Notes: generated by a model from the letters alone, not told the origin. A stretch of DNA of 33,137 nt from a bacterium c-19 (GCA_009917405.1 QZED01000021.1:1-33137), one strand, 5' to 3'; positions 7,932 to 15,958 are shown, counted from the stretch's first letter. A program made the numbers and translations.

Positions 7932-8485
7932 TTATTCATGTGCTGTTTGTGATCGTATGCTTTCTGATCGATGGCATTCTTATGGTATTATTTCCTAATG
8001 ATACGGCTTTAAGTGACTTGGTTTTTGTATCGAATCTCGGATTCTGTGCGCTCGTTTTAACGATTCGCAAGTTTTCTTTAACAGACAGCTGTTTATTCGC
8101 TGCTTGCTTCGGAATGCTGTATGATCACTATTTTGCTAATACGTTGTTTATTTATGCGATTGCTTTTTTCTGTAGTGCCTTCGTTGTGCATTTTTGGTCG
8201 AAACATATGACAGATACGGTATTAGAATCGTTGATTCTATGTATTTCGACAATATTTGTGAAGGATTGTGTGGTATATTTCTGTATGTTCTTTAATCAAA
8301 TGGCCGGTTTAAGCATACAGACATGGTTTGTGAAGGTAGAATTTTTAACCATTTTAGCGAATGCAATTCTGGTCTTGATTCTGATTTCTCTGCTTCGTGT
8401 GAAAGAAGATTATATTGAGAAAAAAGAACGGCAGGTCAGAAAAGAGGAGAAGGTAGAATGGTTCAGATTAAGATCAAAGCGATAA
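7928..8485 (+). CDS. mreD: Rod shape-determining protein MreD
   Basis: 185-residue, very hydrophobic protein with about five membrane helices, a DG..DILM-type N-terminus (FLIDGILMVLF) and a short charged C-terminal tail (KKERQVRKEEK). Identity rests on its position between mreC and minC and on MreD-like size and topology, since MreD sequences are poorly conserved. It overlaps mreC by 4 nt and minC by 28 nt, indicating translational coupling. Confidence 0.85.
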   Translation: MIIHVLFVIVCFLIDGILMVLFPNDTALSDLVFVSNLGFCALVLTIRKFSLTDSCLFAACFGMLYDHYFANTLFIYAIAFFCSAFVVHFWSKHMTDTVLESLILCISTIFVKDCVVYFCMFFNQMAGLSIQTWFVKVEFLTILANAILVLILISLLRVKEDYIEKKERQVRKEEKVEWFRLRSKR

Positions 8486-9030
8486 ATCATACATATACAG
8501 TATGCTGTACATATGATGACTTTCCATCATTTTTAACAATGCTGAAAGAAAGGCTCAATGCCTGTGCCAAAGGTCACAGCGGTAAATTTGAGGCTTTTTT
8601 TCATATGCAGGAGGAATTGAGTGAGTCACAGCTGTTACAGCTGTTTGCGTGTGCCAATGAAACGGGAACAATGATTCTCGGCTTTCTGAACCAAGATAAT
8701 CATCGTGATCTAATGATCATTGAAGAGAATTTACATAGCGGTCAAACTTATGAGTTTGATCGTGAAGTATTGTTGCTGGGATCGATTCAGGCTGAAGCAT
8801 TTGTATCAAGCAGTGAAAATATTTACTGTATCGGCAGTGTCGGCGGCAATATCGATCTTTTTCATGAGGATTGTCGCATAACGGCATCCGGCTTTTTTCA
8901 GGCAAATATTCGCATATGTGATTCTCATTATCAGAATATGACAAGTTTTGCGCCTGCTCAGGTTTACTATAAAGAACGGAAACTTCAACTGAAGGAATTG
9001 AAGGAGGAAAAATCGTGGGTCGTGCAATAG
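8458..9030 (+). CDS. minC: Septum site-determining protein MinC
   Basis: 190-residue FtsZ-polymerisation inhibitor partnered with MinD. The C-terminal half (about 95-185) fits the MinC beta-helix domain: LLGSIQAEAFVSSSENIYCIGSVGGNID, then GFFQANIRICDSH, then FAPAQVYYKERKLQL. It lacks the GGNI-WG-LRG consensus, so it is a divergent MinC. Position directly before minD and the short N-terminal domain support the call. The start lies inside mreD after an AGAGGAGAAGG SD. No minE is present, as expected for a Gram-positive. Confidence 0.85.
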   Translation: MVQIKIKAINHTYTVCCTYDDFPSFLTMLKERLNACAKGHSGKFEAFFHMQEELSESQLLQLFACANETGTMILGFLNQDNHRDLMIIEENLHSGQTYEFDREVLLLGSIQAEAFVSSSENIYCIGSVGGNIDLFHEDCRITASGFFQANIRICDSHYQNMTSFAPAQVYYKERKLQLKELKEEKSWVVQ

Positions 9031-9791
9031 CGATAACGTCGGGAAAGGGCGGCGTAGGTAAGAGCAGTGTTTGTATTAATTTAGGGATAGTGCTGGCACA
9101 GATGGGATATCAAGTATGCCTAATTGATGTTGATTTAGGATTAAAAAATCTTGATGTGATGCTGGGATTGGAAAATCGTGTCATTTATGATCTGCGCGAT
9201 GTGATGGAAGGAGTCTGTCCGTTAAATAAAGCTATTCTAAAGGATAAGCGTGAAAATAATCTGTATTTGCTTCCGGCTTGTAAATCAGTAAATATTCATT
9301 ATTTTAAAGGCAGTGATTTACAGCTTGTCGTTAATGAATTGAAGCAGAGCTTTGATTTTGTATTGCTTGATACACCGGCAGGAATTGAATCCGGCTTTTT
9401 GTACAGCATCGCTTGTGCAGATGATGTTATCCTTGTATCGAATTTGGATATTACTTCGATGCAGGACGCCGATCGTGTAATAGGTATTTTAATGAAGGAA
9501 CAAATGCAGTCGATTCACTTGATTATTAATCGTTTAAATCCGCATTTCATCGATAAAGGGATTTCTATTCGTTTAGAGGATGCTTTAAATTGGTTGGGAA
9601 TTGAATTATTAGGATATGTATTTGATGATGAAAGTGTAATTCGCAGCAATAATCGCGGGGCGCCGATTTCCTTGGCGAAGCATACACAGGTCTATGACTG
9701 TTTTGCGGCAATTGCCAAGCGCTTGAACGGTGAAAATGTGGCATTACCGAAATATCGGGAAAAGCGTTTCCTACAGAAGCTGTTCGGATAA
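9015..9791 (+). CDS. minD: Septum site-determining ATPase MinD
   Basis: 258-residue ParA/MinD-family ATPase that recruits MinC to the membrane. The deviant Walker A motif KGGVGKSS is at residues 11-18; DVDLGLKNLDVMLGLE and LLDTPAGIE follow as switch and Walker B segments. The C-terminal amphipathic helix (PKYREKRFLQKLFG) is a typical MinD membrane-targeting sequence. A GTG start at 9015 is chosen because AAGGAGG lies at 9001-9007 and the protein then begins with the family MGRAIAITSGKGG. It overlaps minC by 16 nt. Confidence 0.95.
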   Translation: MGRAIAITSGKGGVGKSSVCINLGIVLAQMGYQVCLIDVDLGLKNLDVMLGLENRVIYDLRDVMEGVCPLNKAILKDKRENNLYLLPACKSVNIHYFKGSDLQLVVNELKQSFDFVLLDTPAGIESGFLYSIACADDVILVSNLDITSMQDADRVIGILMKEQMQSIHLIINRLNPHFIDKGISIRLEDALNWLGIELLGYVFDDESVIRSNNRGAPISLAKHTQVYDCFAAIAKRLNGENVALPKYREKRFLQKLFG

Positions 9792-9832
9792 GCGTAAGCC
9801 ATACATAGAATGAAATTTCATATTCAATACGG

Positions 9833-9863
9833 GCAGTGAGGCTATAAGGCTTCACTGCTTTAT
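9833..9863 (+). terminator. Terminator of the mre-min operon
   Basis: GCAGTGA (9833-9839) pairs with TCACTGC (9852-9858), followed by TTTATCATTATTATTTT. Confidence 0.65.
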
Positions 9864-9882
9864 CATTATTATTTTACAAAAG

Positions 9883-9911
9883 TTGTATTGCATTACGGAT
9901 TGCGTTATAAT
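9883..9911 (+). promoter_or_regulatory. Promoter for the GNAT gene
   Basis: TTGTAT (9883-9888), 17 bp, TATAAT (9906-9911). Confidence 0.65.
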
Positions 9912-9971
9912 AAGTTTACTTATTACAAATGATTATTTCAATGTATAAGAAACAGTGAAAGGAGAAGCATT

Positions 9972-10499
9972 ATGAAGGATGAACAGCTTCGCTTGGTAAA
10001 ACCGACTTTTGCGATGGAACAAGCGGCATTGGCCTATCGACAGGAGCATTTTGATTTTAATGAATGTATCATTAACGGCAGCAGTCTGTTTGATCAGCTT
10101 GATTCCTACAAGGAATGGTTAGACAGAGTCAATGCGAATGCAGATAAAACAACGGTTGCGTCGGATTGGGTTTTGACCGATACATTTTTTGCGGAAAGAG
10201 TATCAGATCATAAAATTATCGGCATAGTAGATTTAAGATATGAATTAAATGACTTCTTAAAGAATTTCGGTCATTGCGGCTACAGTGTCAGACCGACTGA
10301 GCGAAAAAAAGGCTATGCCACTGAAATATTAAGACAGATTTGTTTGATTGCGAAAGAACACGGTATGAAGCAGCTTCAGCTATCGGTGGAAAGAGATAAT
10401 ATCGCCTCCGTAAGAACGATTGAAAAAAACGGCGGTCGTTATGAAAGAAGCTTTTGTTTTGAAGATAAAGAGGCAGATGTATATCTGATTCAACTGTAA
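9972..10499 (+). CDS. GNAT family N-acetyltransferase
   Basis: 175-residue acetyl-CoA-dependent acetyltransferase with the RimJ/RimL-like layout. The acetyl-CoA binding segment is RPTERKKGYATEILRQI (motif A, R/Q-x-x-G-x-A form), followed by LQLSVERDNIASVRTIEKNGG (motif B). The N-terminal substrate region (FNECIINGSSLFDQLDSYKEWLDRV) resembles GNATs often annotated as acting on antibiotics or small amines, but the substrate is not predictable. AAAGGAG at 9958-9964 supports the start. It is transcribed alone. Confidence 0.88.
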   Translation: MKDEQLRLVKPTFAMEQAALAYRQEHFDFNECIINGSSLFDQLDSYKEWLDRVNANADKTTVASDWVLTDTFFAERVSDHKIIGIVDLRYELNDFLKNFGHCGYSVRPTERKKGYATEILRQICLIAKEHGMKQLQLSVERDNIASVRTIEKNGGRYERSFCFEDKEADVYLIQL

Positions 10500-10541
10500 T
10501 TGCCTGCGGTGATATAGCTGTAAACAACCAAGACAACAAGC

Positions 10542-10570
10542 TTGTCATTACGGTAAAATGGACTTATAAT
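10542..10570 (+). promoter_or_regulatory. Promoter of the WYL regulator gene
   Basis: TTGTCA (10542-10547), 17 bp, TATAAT (10565-10570). Confidence 0.7.
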
Positions 10571-10573
10571 AAT

Positions 10574-10591
10574 GCTGACACAAATGTCAGC
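10574..10591. promoter_or_regulatory. Operator-like dyad at the transcription start of the WYL regulator
   Basis: GCTGACA-CAAA-TGTCAGC is a perfect 7-bp inverted repeat starting 4 bp after the -10. Its core CTGACA...TGTCAG recurs in the dyad at 11503-11527 before the next gene, which suggests autoregulation. Confidence 0.5.
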
Positions 10592-10616
10592 TTTTAAATA
10601 TTGAGGAGGAAGGCAC

Positions 10617-11510
10617 ATGAAGGAAAGCAGATTATTTCAAATCGTGTATTGTCTGTTGAATCAAGGGCATGTGACTGCCAATCAATTAGCGACTGATTTA
10701 GAGGTATCGATCAGAACGATTTATCGGGATTTAGATTCCTTAAGTGCTGCCGGAATTCCTATTTATACGGAATCGGGCCGCAACGGCGGTATTTATTTGA
10801 TGAAGGATTATACATTGGATAAGACACTGTTATCCGATACGGAGAAAGCCGAAATACTCACTTCGCTTCAAGGAATGAATGCAGCCTTGGGTTTTCATAA
10901 TGAGACTGTCTTGAATAAGCTGTCCGCGCTGTTTCATGTTGATTCGACGAATTGGCTTGAGGTTGATTTTTCACGCTGGGGCAATCAGGGATCGGATAAT
11001 AGGTTATTCAAAATGTTAAAGACCGCTGTGCTTCATCATCAAGCGGTTCTTATTACCTATGTGAGCTCCTATGGTGAACAAAGGGAGCGAAGTATTTATC
11101 CGCTTTGTTTGTATTATAAGGCAAAGGCATGGTATGTAAAGGCATATTGTCCGAAAGAAGCACACTATCGTCTGTTTAAGCTGACGCGCATAATCGCATG
11201 TAAGCCGACAACCGAGCATTTTTCAAATTACAGCTTTCCTGAGCATGAGGATCACACAGCGGAATTCCCTGAAATAACACTGCGCTTTTCTCATAAGGTC
11301 GCATTTCGCGTATACGATGAATTCAGTCATGAGGAAATCCAAAGACAAACAAACGGTGATCTGCTTGTCAGTGCACAAATGCCCGCAGATGCTTGGCTGA
11401 TCGGGTTTTTATTATCCTTTGCGGATCAGGTTGAAGTCATCTCTCCGTCATACTTGAAACAGCACTTGGTGGAACAGGCGAAATTAATCGTTGAAAAAAA
11501 TAAAACCTGA
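10617..11510 (+). CDS. WYL-domain transcriptional regulator (YafY/YobV family)
   Basis: 297-residue DNA-binding regulator. The N-terminal winged HTH (HTH_11; TANQLATDLEVSIRTIYRDLDSLSAAGIPIY, about 19-50) is followed by a WYL domain (about 135-205) with a WYV variant (KAWYVKAYCPKEAHYRLFKLTRI) and a WCX-like C-terminal region. WYL domains sense ligands, often nucleic acids or small metabolites; none is predictable here. GAGGAGG at 10603-10609 sets the start. The stop codon lies inside an inverted repeat whose core matches the dyad at its own promoter, so it probably controls itself and the ClbS-like gene downstream. Confidence 0.9.
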   Translation: MKESRLFQIVYCLLNQGHVTANQLATDLEVSIRTIYRDLDSLSAAGIPIYTESGRNGGIYLMKDYTLDKTLLSDTEKAEILTSLQGMNAALGFHNETVLNKLSALFHVDSTNWLEVDFSRWGNQGSDNRLFKMLKTAVLHHQAVLITYVSSYGEQRERSIYPLCLYYKAKAWYVKAYCPKEAHYRLFKLTRIIACKPTTEHFSNYSFPEHEDHTAEFPEITLRFSHKVAFRVYDEFSHEEIQRQTNGDLLVSAQMPADAWLIGFLLSFADQVEVISPSYLKQHLVEQAKLIVEKNKT

Positions 11511-11527
11511 CATACGTTGTCAGGTTT
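11503..11527. promoter_or_regulatory. Inverted repeat overlapping the -35 of the ClbS-like gene
   Basis: AAACCTGACA and TGTCAGGTTT form a perfect 10-bp dyad with a 5-nt centre. CTGACA (11507-11512) can serve as the -35 for TATGAT (11530-11535) with a 17-bp spacer. The core matches the dyad at 10574-10591, although the centre is one base longer. A weak terminator is the alternative; only TTTCCT follows. Confidence 0.5.
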
Positions 11528-11577
11528 CCTATGATACAATGAGACAGTAAACAAAATAATTAGAAAGGATGAATATT

Positions 11578-12117
11578 ATGGGTAGACCGACGACTAAAAC
11601 AGATTTATTGAACGCAGCGACAGAGAGCTATGAAAAATTGGAATCCGTTATTAATGCTTTAACACAAGCTGAGCTGGAAACACCGTTTGATTTTTCAAGC
11701 GATGTAAAAAAGAAAGAGGCACATTGGAACAGAGATAAGAATCTTCGTGATATTCTGATTCATCTTTATGAATGGCATCAGCTGTTGTTGAACTGGATCA
11801 AGGCAAATCAAAGTGGGGAAACAACAGCCTTTATTCCCGGCCCTTATAATTGGAAAACCTATGGCCAAATGAATGTTGCTTTTTATTTGAAGCATCAAGC
11901 AACCTCATTAGATGAGGCAAAGCGCTTGCTTCAACAATCACATCAAGAAGTAATCGCATCGGCAAAGACATTCTCCGATGAGGAATTATTTACTAAGGGA
12001 GTCTTTTCGTGGGTAGGCGGAAGCACGCTCGGCTCTTATTTTGTCTCAACAACGTCAAGTCATTATGAATGGGCCGTAAAAAAGCTGAAAGCACATAAGA
12101 AAAACTGCCGCGGATAA
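11578..12117 (+). CDS. ClbS/DfsB family four-helix-bundle protein (DUF1706)
   Basis: 179-residue cytoplasmic protein. The N-terminus GRPTTKTDLLNAATESYEKLESVI and the helical pattern match the ClbS/DfsB family, part of the DinB-like superfamily. ClbS itself protects colibactin producers by opening the cyclopropane warhead; most other members have no known function, so a detoxification role here is only a guess. Two ATGs are possible (11569 and 11578). The second is preferred because AAAGG at 11564-11568 lies directly against the first and at proper distance from the second. The gene pairs with the upstream WYL regulator. Confidence 0.82.
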   Translation: MGRPTTKTDLLNAATESYEKLESVINALTQAELETPFDFSSDVKKKEAHWNRDKNLRDILIHLYEWHQLLLNWIKANQSGETTAFIPGPYNWKTYGQMNVAFYLKHQATSLDEAKRLLQQSHQEVIASAKTFSDEELFTKGVFSWVGGSTLGSYFVSTTSSHYEWAVKKLKAHKKNCRG

Positions 12118-12189
12118 TCAAACAATCGCGAACGCATAGCTCAACAGCGCAACGTCTATCACCGCAAATGTGAAAAATCAGCGAAAAAT

Positions 12190-12242
12190 CCTTTGTCTGA
12201 TAGCTTTTTTATCTGCTTCTATGATAAAATATTAGACAAAGG
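12190..12242 (+). promoter_or_regulatory. Spaced inverted repeat reaching the SD of the second AI-2E gene
   Basis: CCTTTGTCT (12190-12198) and AGACAAAGG (12234-12242) are perfect 9-bp complements, and the 3' arm contains the start of the AAAGGAGG SD (12238-12245). If transcription begins upstream of 12190 it could mask the SD. If TAAAAT at 12225-12230 is the -10, the repeat works only as DNA. Confidence 0.35.
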
Positions 12243-12253
12243 AGGATATCGAT

Positions 12254-13369
12254 ATGTTTCGTAGATTTTTAAAGCAATTAGATGATCAAATCAATCTAAA
12301 ACTGTTAAGCAAGATCGTTCTTGTTTTATTGATCGTATACCTCTTAAAGATGACTTTACCCTTGTGGGGGAATTGGTTATCCATGCTGAAAAGCATCATA
12401 ACACCGTTTTTTATGGGCTTTTTGATTGCCTATATCGTTCACCCGTTAATCGTATGGATGCAGAAGAAGGGAATCAATAAAACACTCGCAATCTTGATTT
12501 TTTGGATCTGTATCATTATATTGATCGTGCTTTTATGCTTGGTATTGATGCCGATGCTGTATGATAAGATATCGGGCTTTATCAGTAATCTGATATGGGG
12601 AGTACGTTGGATCAGTGATAAGATCATTCAATACGGTGATTTTGAAAATTTTGATTTGGTAGACAGTATCACAAACAGTATTACGAAATATCTGTCCTCT
12701 TATGATGCTTGGCTGCCTAATATTATGAATTCACTGCCGGGCTTTATGAATTCGTTTTTAAATGTAATCACAAATGCACTGTTTACGGTCATCATCGCTA
12801 TTTATATGCTGTCAGATTTTGAACGAGTGAAGGGCTATATCTGTAAGTTTGCGCGTATGTTTTATGAAAAGGCCGATCCTTATCTGTTTAAGATTGATGA
12901 AGAGGTCAGTGTATATTTAAAATCCTTGTTGATTATTATGGCAATCAAGTTTATCGAATACAGCTTATTTTATTTCTTGATCGGACATGAGGACTGGGTG
13001 ATTATCGGACTGCTTACCGCTGTCGGACAGCTGGTGCCGTATTTGGGCGGAACGCTTGCGAACAGTATCGGTATCATAACCGCACTTTCTTTATCACCGA
13101 TCCGCATTTTCTTTTTGATTGCCGGTATCTGCGTCTTATCCAATGTCGATGCCTATGTGATATCACCGCTGATTCATGAAAAGCGCAGTTCTTTAGGGCC
13201 GCTTATTACATTGTTCGCGGTATTTGCGGGCGGTGTGGTTTACGGCGCATTGGGAATTATGTTCTCGATACCGCTTGCGATCGCAATCAAGGCGATCTGT
13301 GAGGTATATGCGAAGGATCCCAAGCATCAGGAAATGACGAATCATGACGAACAAAAACAGGCGTTGTAG
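12254..13369 (+). CDS. AI-2E family transporter, second copy
   Basis: 371-residue polytopic membrane protein of the AI-2E family, divergent from the one at 4602-5702. N-terminal hydrophobic helices, the segment PFFMGFLIAYIVHPLIVWMQ, a periplasm-facing or amphipathic middle, and the conserved C-terminal TAVGQLVPYLGGTLANSIG and VYGALGIMFSIPLAIA blocks are visible. AAAGGAGG at 12238-12245 supports the start. It stands alone with its own terminator overlapping the stop codon. Substrate unknown. Confidence 0.9.
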   Translation: MFRRFLKQLDDQINLKLLSKIVLVLLIVYLLKMTLPLWGNWLSMLKSIITPFFMGFLIAYIVHPLIVWMQKKGINKTLAILIFWICIIILIVLLCLVLMPMLYDKISGFISNLIWGVRWISDKIIQYGDFENFDLVDSITNSITKYLSSYDAWLPNIMNSLPGFMNSFLNVITNALFTVIIAIYMLSDFERVKGYICKFARMFYEKADPYLFKIDEEVSVYLKSLLIIMAIKFIEYSLFYFLIGHEDWVIIGLLTAVGQLVPYLGGTLANSIGIITALSLSPIRIFFLIAGICVLSNVDAYVISPLIHEKRSSLGPLITLFAVFAGGVVYGALGIMFSIPLAIAIKAICEVYAKDPKHQEMTNHDEQKQAL

Positions 13370-13378
13370 GCCTGTTTT
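13354..13378 (+). terminator. Terminator overlapping the end of the AI-2E gene
   Basis: AAAACAGGC (13354-13362) pairs with GCCTGTTTT (13370-13378) around a 7-nt loop that contains the TAG stop. Confidence 0.75.
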
Positions 13379-13441
13379 CCTTTGCCCTTCATTCTAAAGC
13401 AGCCTCTTGTGTGCATATGATAAAACAGGAGGTGGAAGCAT

Positions 13442-14008
13442 ATGGTGGATCAAAGAGCAGTTCGCAAACGAATACAAAAGCGTAAGAACCAATCGGATCA
13501 GCATCAGCCGCTGTTTTTTCGGATGCTGTATCATACACTGATGTTAGCGATGGCCTGTGGTATATGTGCTTTAACTTATTTGGTAAATGATAAGCTTGGC
13601 ATTGTGGATATTTCAGCGGCTTTCAACAGTTGGAATTTAGACAGAATCGGTGAATGGTTGCCGTTTGACGGCTGGTTTTCAGATGAGAAAGAAGGGGAAG
13701 CGGTATCGGCGCTGCCTGCTTATTCGCTGCTGGAAGGCAATAAATACGCTAACGGAACGAATCAGGCAAGATTGATGATGGACGGTGTAGTTTTACATGT
13801 GGAAGCGAAAGATGAACAAAAATCAAGTGTAACGATTCGTCAAGATAACGGTGTCATAGTTACATTCGGACATTTGAATCAAGTGCAGGTAAAGCAGGAT
13901 GAACGATTAAAAATGGGTGATGTGCTGGGCGATTTTCAAGACTATGTGCAGTTGACAATGATCAAGAATAAACAAAGCGTTGATTATCAAACGGCAATGA
14001 CACCATGA
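13442..14008 (+). CDS. SpoIVFA-like membrane protein with degenerate M23 domain
   Basis: 188-residue protein: a basic N-terminus (RAVRKRIQKRKN), one membrane helix (about 28-47) and an external domain. Residues about 125-170 (IRQDNGVIVTFGHLNQVQVKQDERLKMGDVLGDF) follow the M23/LytM fold pattern but lack its zinc ligands, as in SpoIVFA. The next gene is an M50 protease overlapping by 4 nt, the arrangement of spoIVFA-spoIVFB, and in B. subtilis that pair lies just downstream of mreBCD-minCD. The inferred role is regulation of the protease. An AGGAGGTG SD (13428-13435) sets the start. Confidence 0.75.
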   Translation: MVDQRAVRKRIQKRKNQSDQHQPLFFRMLYHTLMLAMACGICALTYLVNDKLGIVDISAAFNSWNLDRIGEWLPFDGWFSDEKEGEAVSALPAYSLLEGNKYANGTNQARLMMDGVVLHVEAKDEQKSSVTIRQDNGVIVTFGHLNQVQVKQDERLKMGDVLGDFQDYVQLTMIKNKQSVDYQTAMTP

Positions 14009-14778
14009 AGCTGAAGATCTCATGGCTGTGGCTGTTGTTTATACCGATGCTGATGATGTCACATATGGGAAAAACTTTGTTTTTTCTCTTTTTGATGCTG
14101 ACAATCCACGAGTGTGCGCATATGCTGACGGCTTATTATTTTCATTATCCGATTGAAAAGATCATATTGTATCCGTTTGGTTTAAGCGCTCAGATGCGTT
14201 ATATTGGCATGGGAAGTGTTTGGAGAGAATTGGTGATTATCGCTGCCGGCCCCATTACACATTTATTGTTTCCGCAGCTGTTTTCGCTGCTTGTATCGCT
14301 TGAATTGATTTCTCAGCCGTATATGGATTATTTGTGTCAGTTAAATACATCCATACTTATTTTTAATCTGCTGCCGGTTTTTCCTTTAGACGGTGGCAGG
14401 ATCGTGCAGTCGCTGTATCATTTGGTCTTTCGCTACACTACTGCGCAAAGACTTACTTATTTAACCGGAATCGTGAACTTATTTTTATTATGGCATTATC
14501 AAATTATTCAAACAGCGAGTGCTATGCTGGTCATGAGTTTTTTACTGCTACAGATCTTGATCTGTTGGAAGCAGCTGGCCTATGAGCGCATTGCTTTTTA
14601 TCGTTTTCGTATGAATCATCCGGCAAAAGGTTTTTTACGCATGAATCGTAAAACCGATCTTTATCGTGCTTATACGAATGTGATACAGACGAGTTGCGGG
14701 TGGATGCCGGAGGATGAATGGCTGAAGTGCGTTTTTCATGAACAAGGAGAGGAAGCGCGGCTTTCCGTTGTGCTTTAG
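14005..14778 (+). CDS. M50 family site-2 metalloprotease (SpoIVFB-like)
   Basis: 257-residue intramembrane zinc protease. The HExxH motif is HECAH at 35-39 in a hydrophobic helix. The second motif NLLPVFPLDGGR (121-132) supplies the third ligand D129, matching the NPDG-like motif of SpoIVFB relatives. About five or six hydrophobic helices precede a cytoplasmic C-terminal tail (from about 195) of roughly 60 residues that lacks a CBS domain signature I can recognise. It overlaps the SpoIVFA-like gene as ATGA. In sporulators SpoIVFB cleaves pro-sigma-K; no sporulation gene is otherwise visible in this window, so the substrate here is open. Confidence 0.88.
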   Translation: MKLKISWLWLLFIPMLMMSHMGKTLFFLFLMLTIHECAHMLTAYYFHYPIEKIILYPFGLSAQMRYIGMGSVWRELVIIAAGPITHLLFPQLFSLLVSLELISQPYMDYLCQLNTSILIFNLLPVFPLDGGRIVQSLYHLVFRYTTAQRLTYLTGIVNLFLLWHYQIIQTASAMLVMSFLLLQILICWKQLAYERIAFYRFRMNHPAKGFLRMNRKTDLYRAYTNVIQTSCGWMPEDEWLKCVFHEQGEEARLSVVL

Positions 14779-14809
14779 CTTTGAAATACTACCCCTTTGC
14801 GTAAAACTA

Positions 14810-14818
14810 TGTTATAAT
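14810..14818 (+). promoter_or_regulatory. Extended -10 promoter of the ZnuA-like gene
   Basis: TGnTATAAT (TG at 14810-14811, TATAAT at 14813-14818) without a good -35. Confidence 0.6.
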
Positions 14819-14838
14819 GAAGCGTAAGGAGAGAGTGT

Positions 14839-15798
14839 ATGAAAAAGCGACTGTTGTTTATTTCAATATTCTTATTTGTAAGTTTATTAAGCGGCTGCCG
14901 ACCGAGCAGTCCCAAGGTTGCGGTTACCAGCTATCCCGTAGAATATCTTGTGAAGCAGATCGGCGGTGATTATGTAAGCGTAACGAATATATCTTCTGAT
15001 ATGCTGATCCAAAGAGCCACAATTAATGAAGATTATGAAGCAATCCTACACGGCGCAGATGTGCTGTTTTATATCGGCGGACTGGAGCCGTATATGGAAT
15101 TGTATTTAGATGATATTCGCTCTGCACGCATTAAAATGATTGATTTAAGCTCGATCAGTGCGTTGAATCAGTTTAAACGTTATACTTCAACAAGTCTTGA
15201 CGGCAGAGTAGTGACGGCAGAAACACCGTGGTATGAAGGAGACAACTTTAAAAATATTGATATGTATGATAAAGATCCGATGTTGTGGATCGATCCGATT
15301 TCCATGAGTTCCATGGGTTCATCAATTCGCTCTTATCTGAGTGAAAAATACCCGGAGTATGCGAAAATATTTACGCAGAATTTCGATAATCTGATGAATG
15401 ATCTTGCCCGTATGGACGCCGATTATCAATCAATCAAGGATGAAGGTCTGAAGATCAGCTTCGTATCAATTACACCGAGCTTCGGCAACTGGCAGAAGTC
15501 CTACGGTATCAAGGTTTATCCGATCTGTTTATCGAAATATGGTGCATTGCCTACGGATTCGCAGCTGAAGGCGATCAAGGCACGTATTCAGGCAGACGGC
15601 GTCCGCTACATTGTAAAAGAACCGAATCTGCCCGAGGATATGGCAAAGCTTCACGATCAGCTGGTGAGTGAGCTAGGCTTGATTTCCGTCAACTTAAGCA
15701 ATATTTCCTCATTGAGTGAAGCGGAAAAACAAAACGGTGTGGATTATCGATCCTTGATGTATGAGAATCTTAAAGTGTTAGAGGGAATGGCAGATTGA
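14839..15798 (+). CDS. TroA/ZnuA-like metal ABC transporter substrate-binding lipoprotein, ligands not conserved
   Basis: 319-residue exported lipoprotein with a basic N-terminus, hydrophobic core and lipobox LLSGC (C20). The fold of cluster A-I solute-binding proteins is recognisable: KVAVTSYPVEYLVKQIGGDYVSV, then ADVLFYIGGLEPYMELYL, DPMLWIDPISM, ITPSFGNWQKSYGIKV, and a C-terminal VKEPNLPEDMAKLH. The histidines that normally bind Zn or Mn are absent: the loop before ADVLFYIGG has none, DPHxW reads DPMLW, and the SHxAF position reads TPSFG. No permease or ATPase gene lies nearby. It may bind another ligand or act as an adhesin-like receptor. Confidence 0.8.
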   Translation: MKKRLLFISIFLFVSLLSGCRPSSPKVAVTSYPVEYLVKQIGGDYVSVTNISSDMLIQRATINEDYEAILHGADVLFYIGGLEPYMELYLDDIRSARIKMIDLSSISALNQFKRYTSTSLDGRVVTAETPWYEGDNFKNIDMYDKDPMLWIDPISMSSMGSSIRSYLSEKYPEYAKIFTQNFDNLMNDLARMDADYQSIKDEGLKISFVSITPSFGNWQKSYGIKVYPICLSKYGALPTDSQLKAIKARIQADGVRYIVKEPNLPEDMAKLHDQLVSELGLISVNLSNISSLSEAEKQNGVDYRSLMYENLKVLEGMAD

Positions 15799-15813
15799 TT
15801 TCTATTTAATTGG

Positions 15814-15846
15814 CGCATGGTCTATAAGAACCATGCGTTTTTTTTG
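15814..15846 (+). terminator. Terminator of the ZnuA-like gene
   Basis: CGCATGGT (15814-15821) pairs with ACCATGCG (15830-15837), followed by eight T. Confidence 0.88.
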
Positions 15847-15863
15847 CTACGTAATATGTTTTG

Positions 15864-15958
15864 CAACAGTAAAGTATGAAATCGTTATCATATGATGAGG
15901 AGTATAACAACTAATGCTCAGAAATAACAATAAAGTATAGTAAATAGCAATATAGTAT
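15864..15958 (+). promoter_or_regulatory. AgrA/LytTR-like direct repeats
   Basis: Three related 14-mers lie on the plus strand: CAACAGTAAAGTAT (15864-15877), TAACAATAAAGTAT (15925-15938) and TAGCAATATAGTAT (15945-15958). The last two start 20 bp apart, the two-turn spacing of LytTR response-regulator sites. They resemble the AgrA consensus TAACAGTTAAGTAT (12, 12 and 10 of 14 by eye). A TATAAT overlaps the third copy (15956-15961). Confidence 0.4.
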
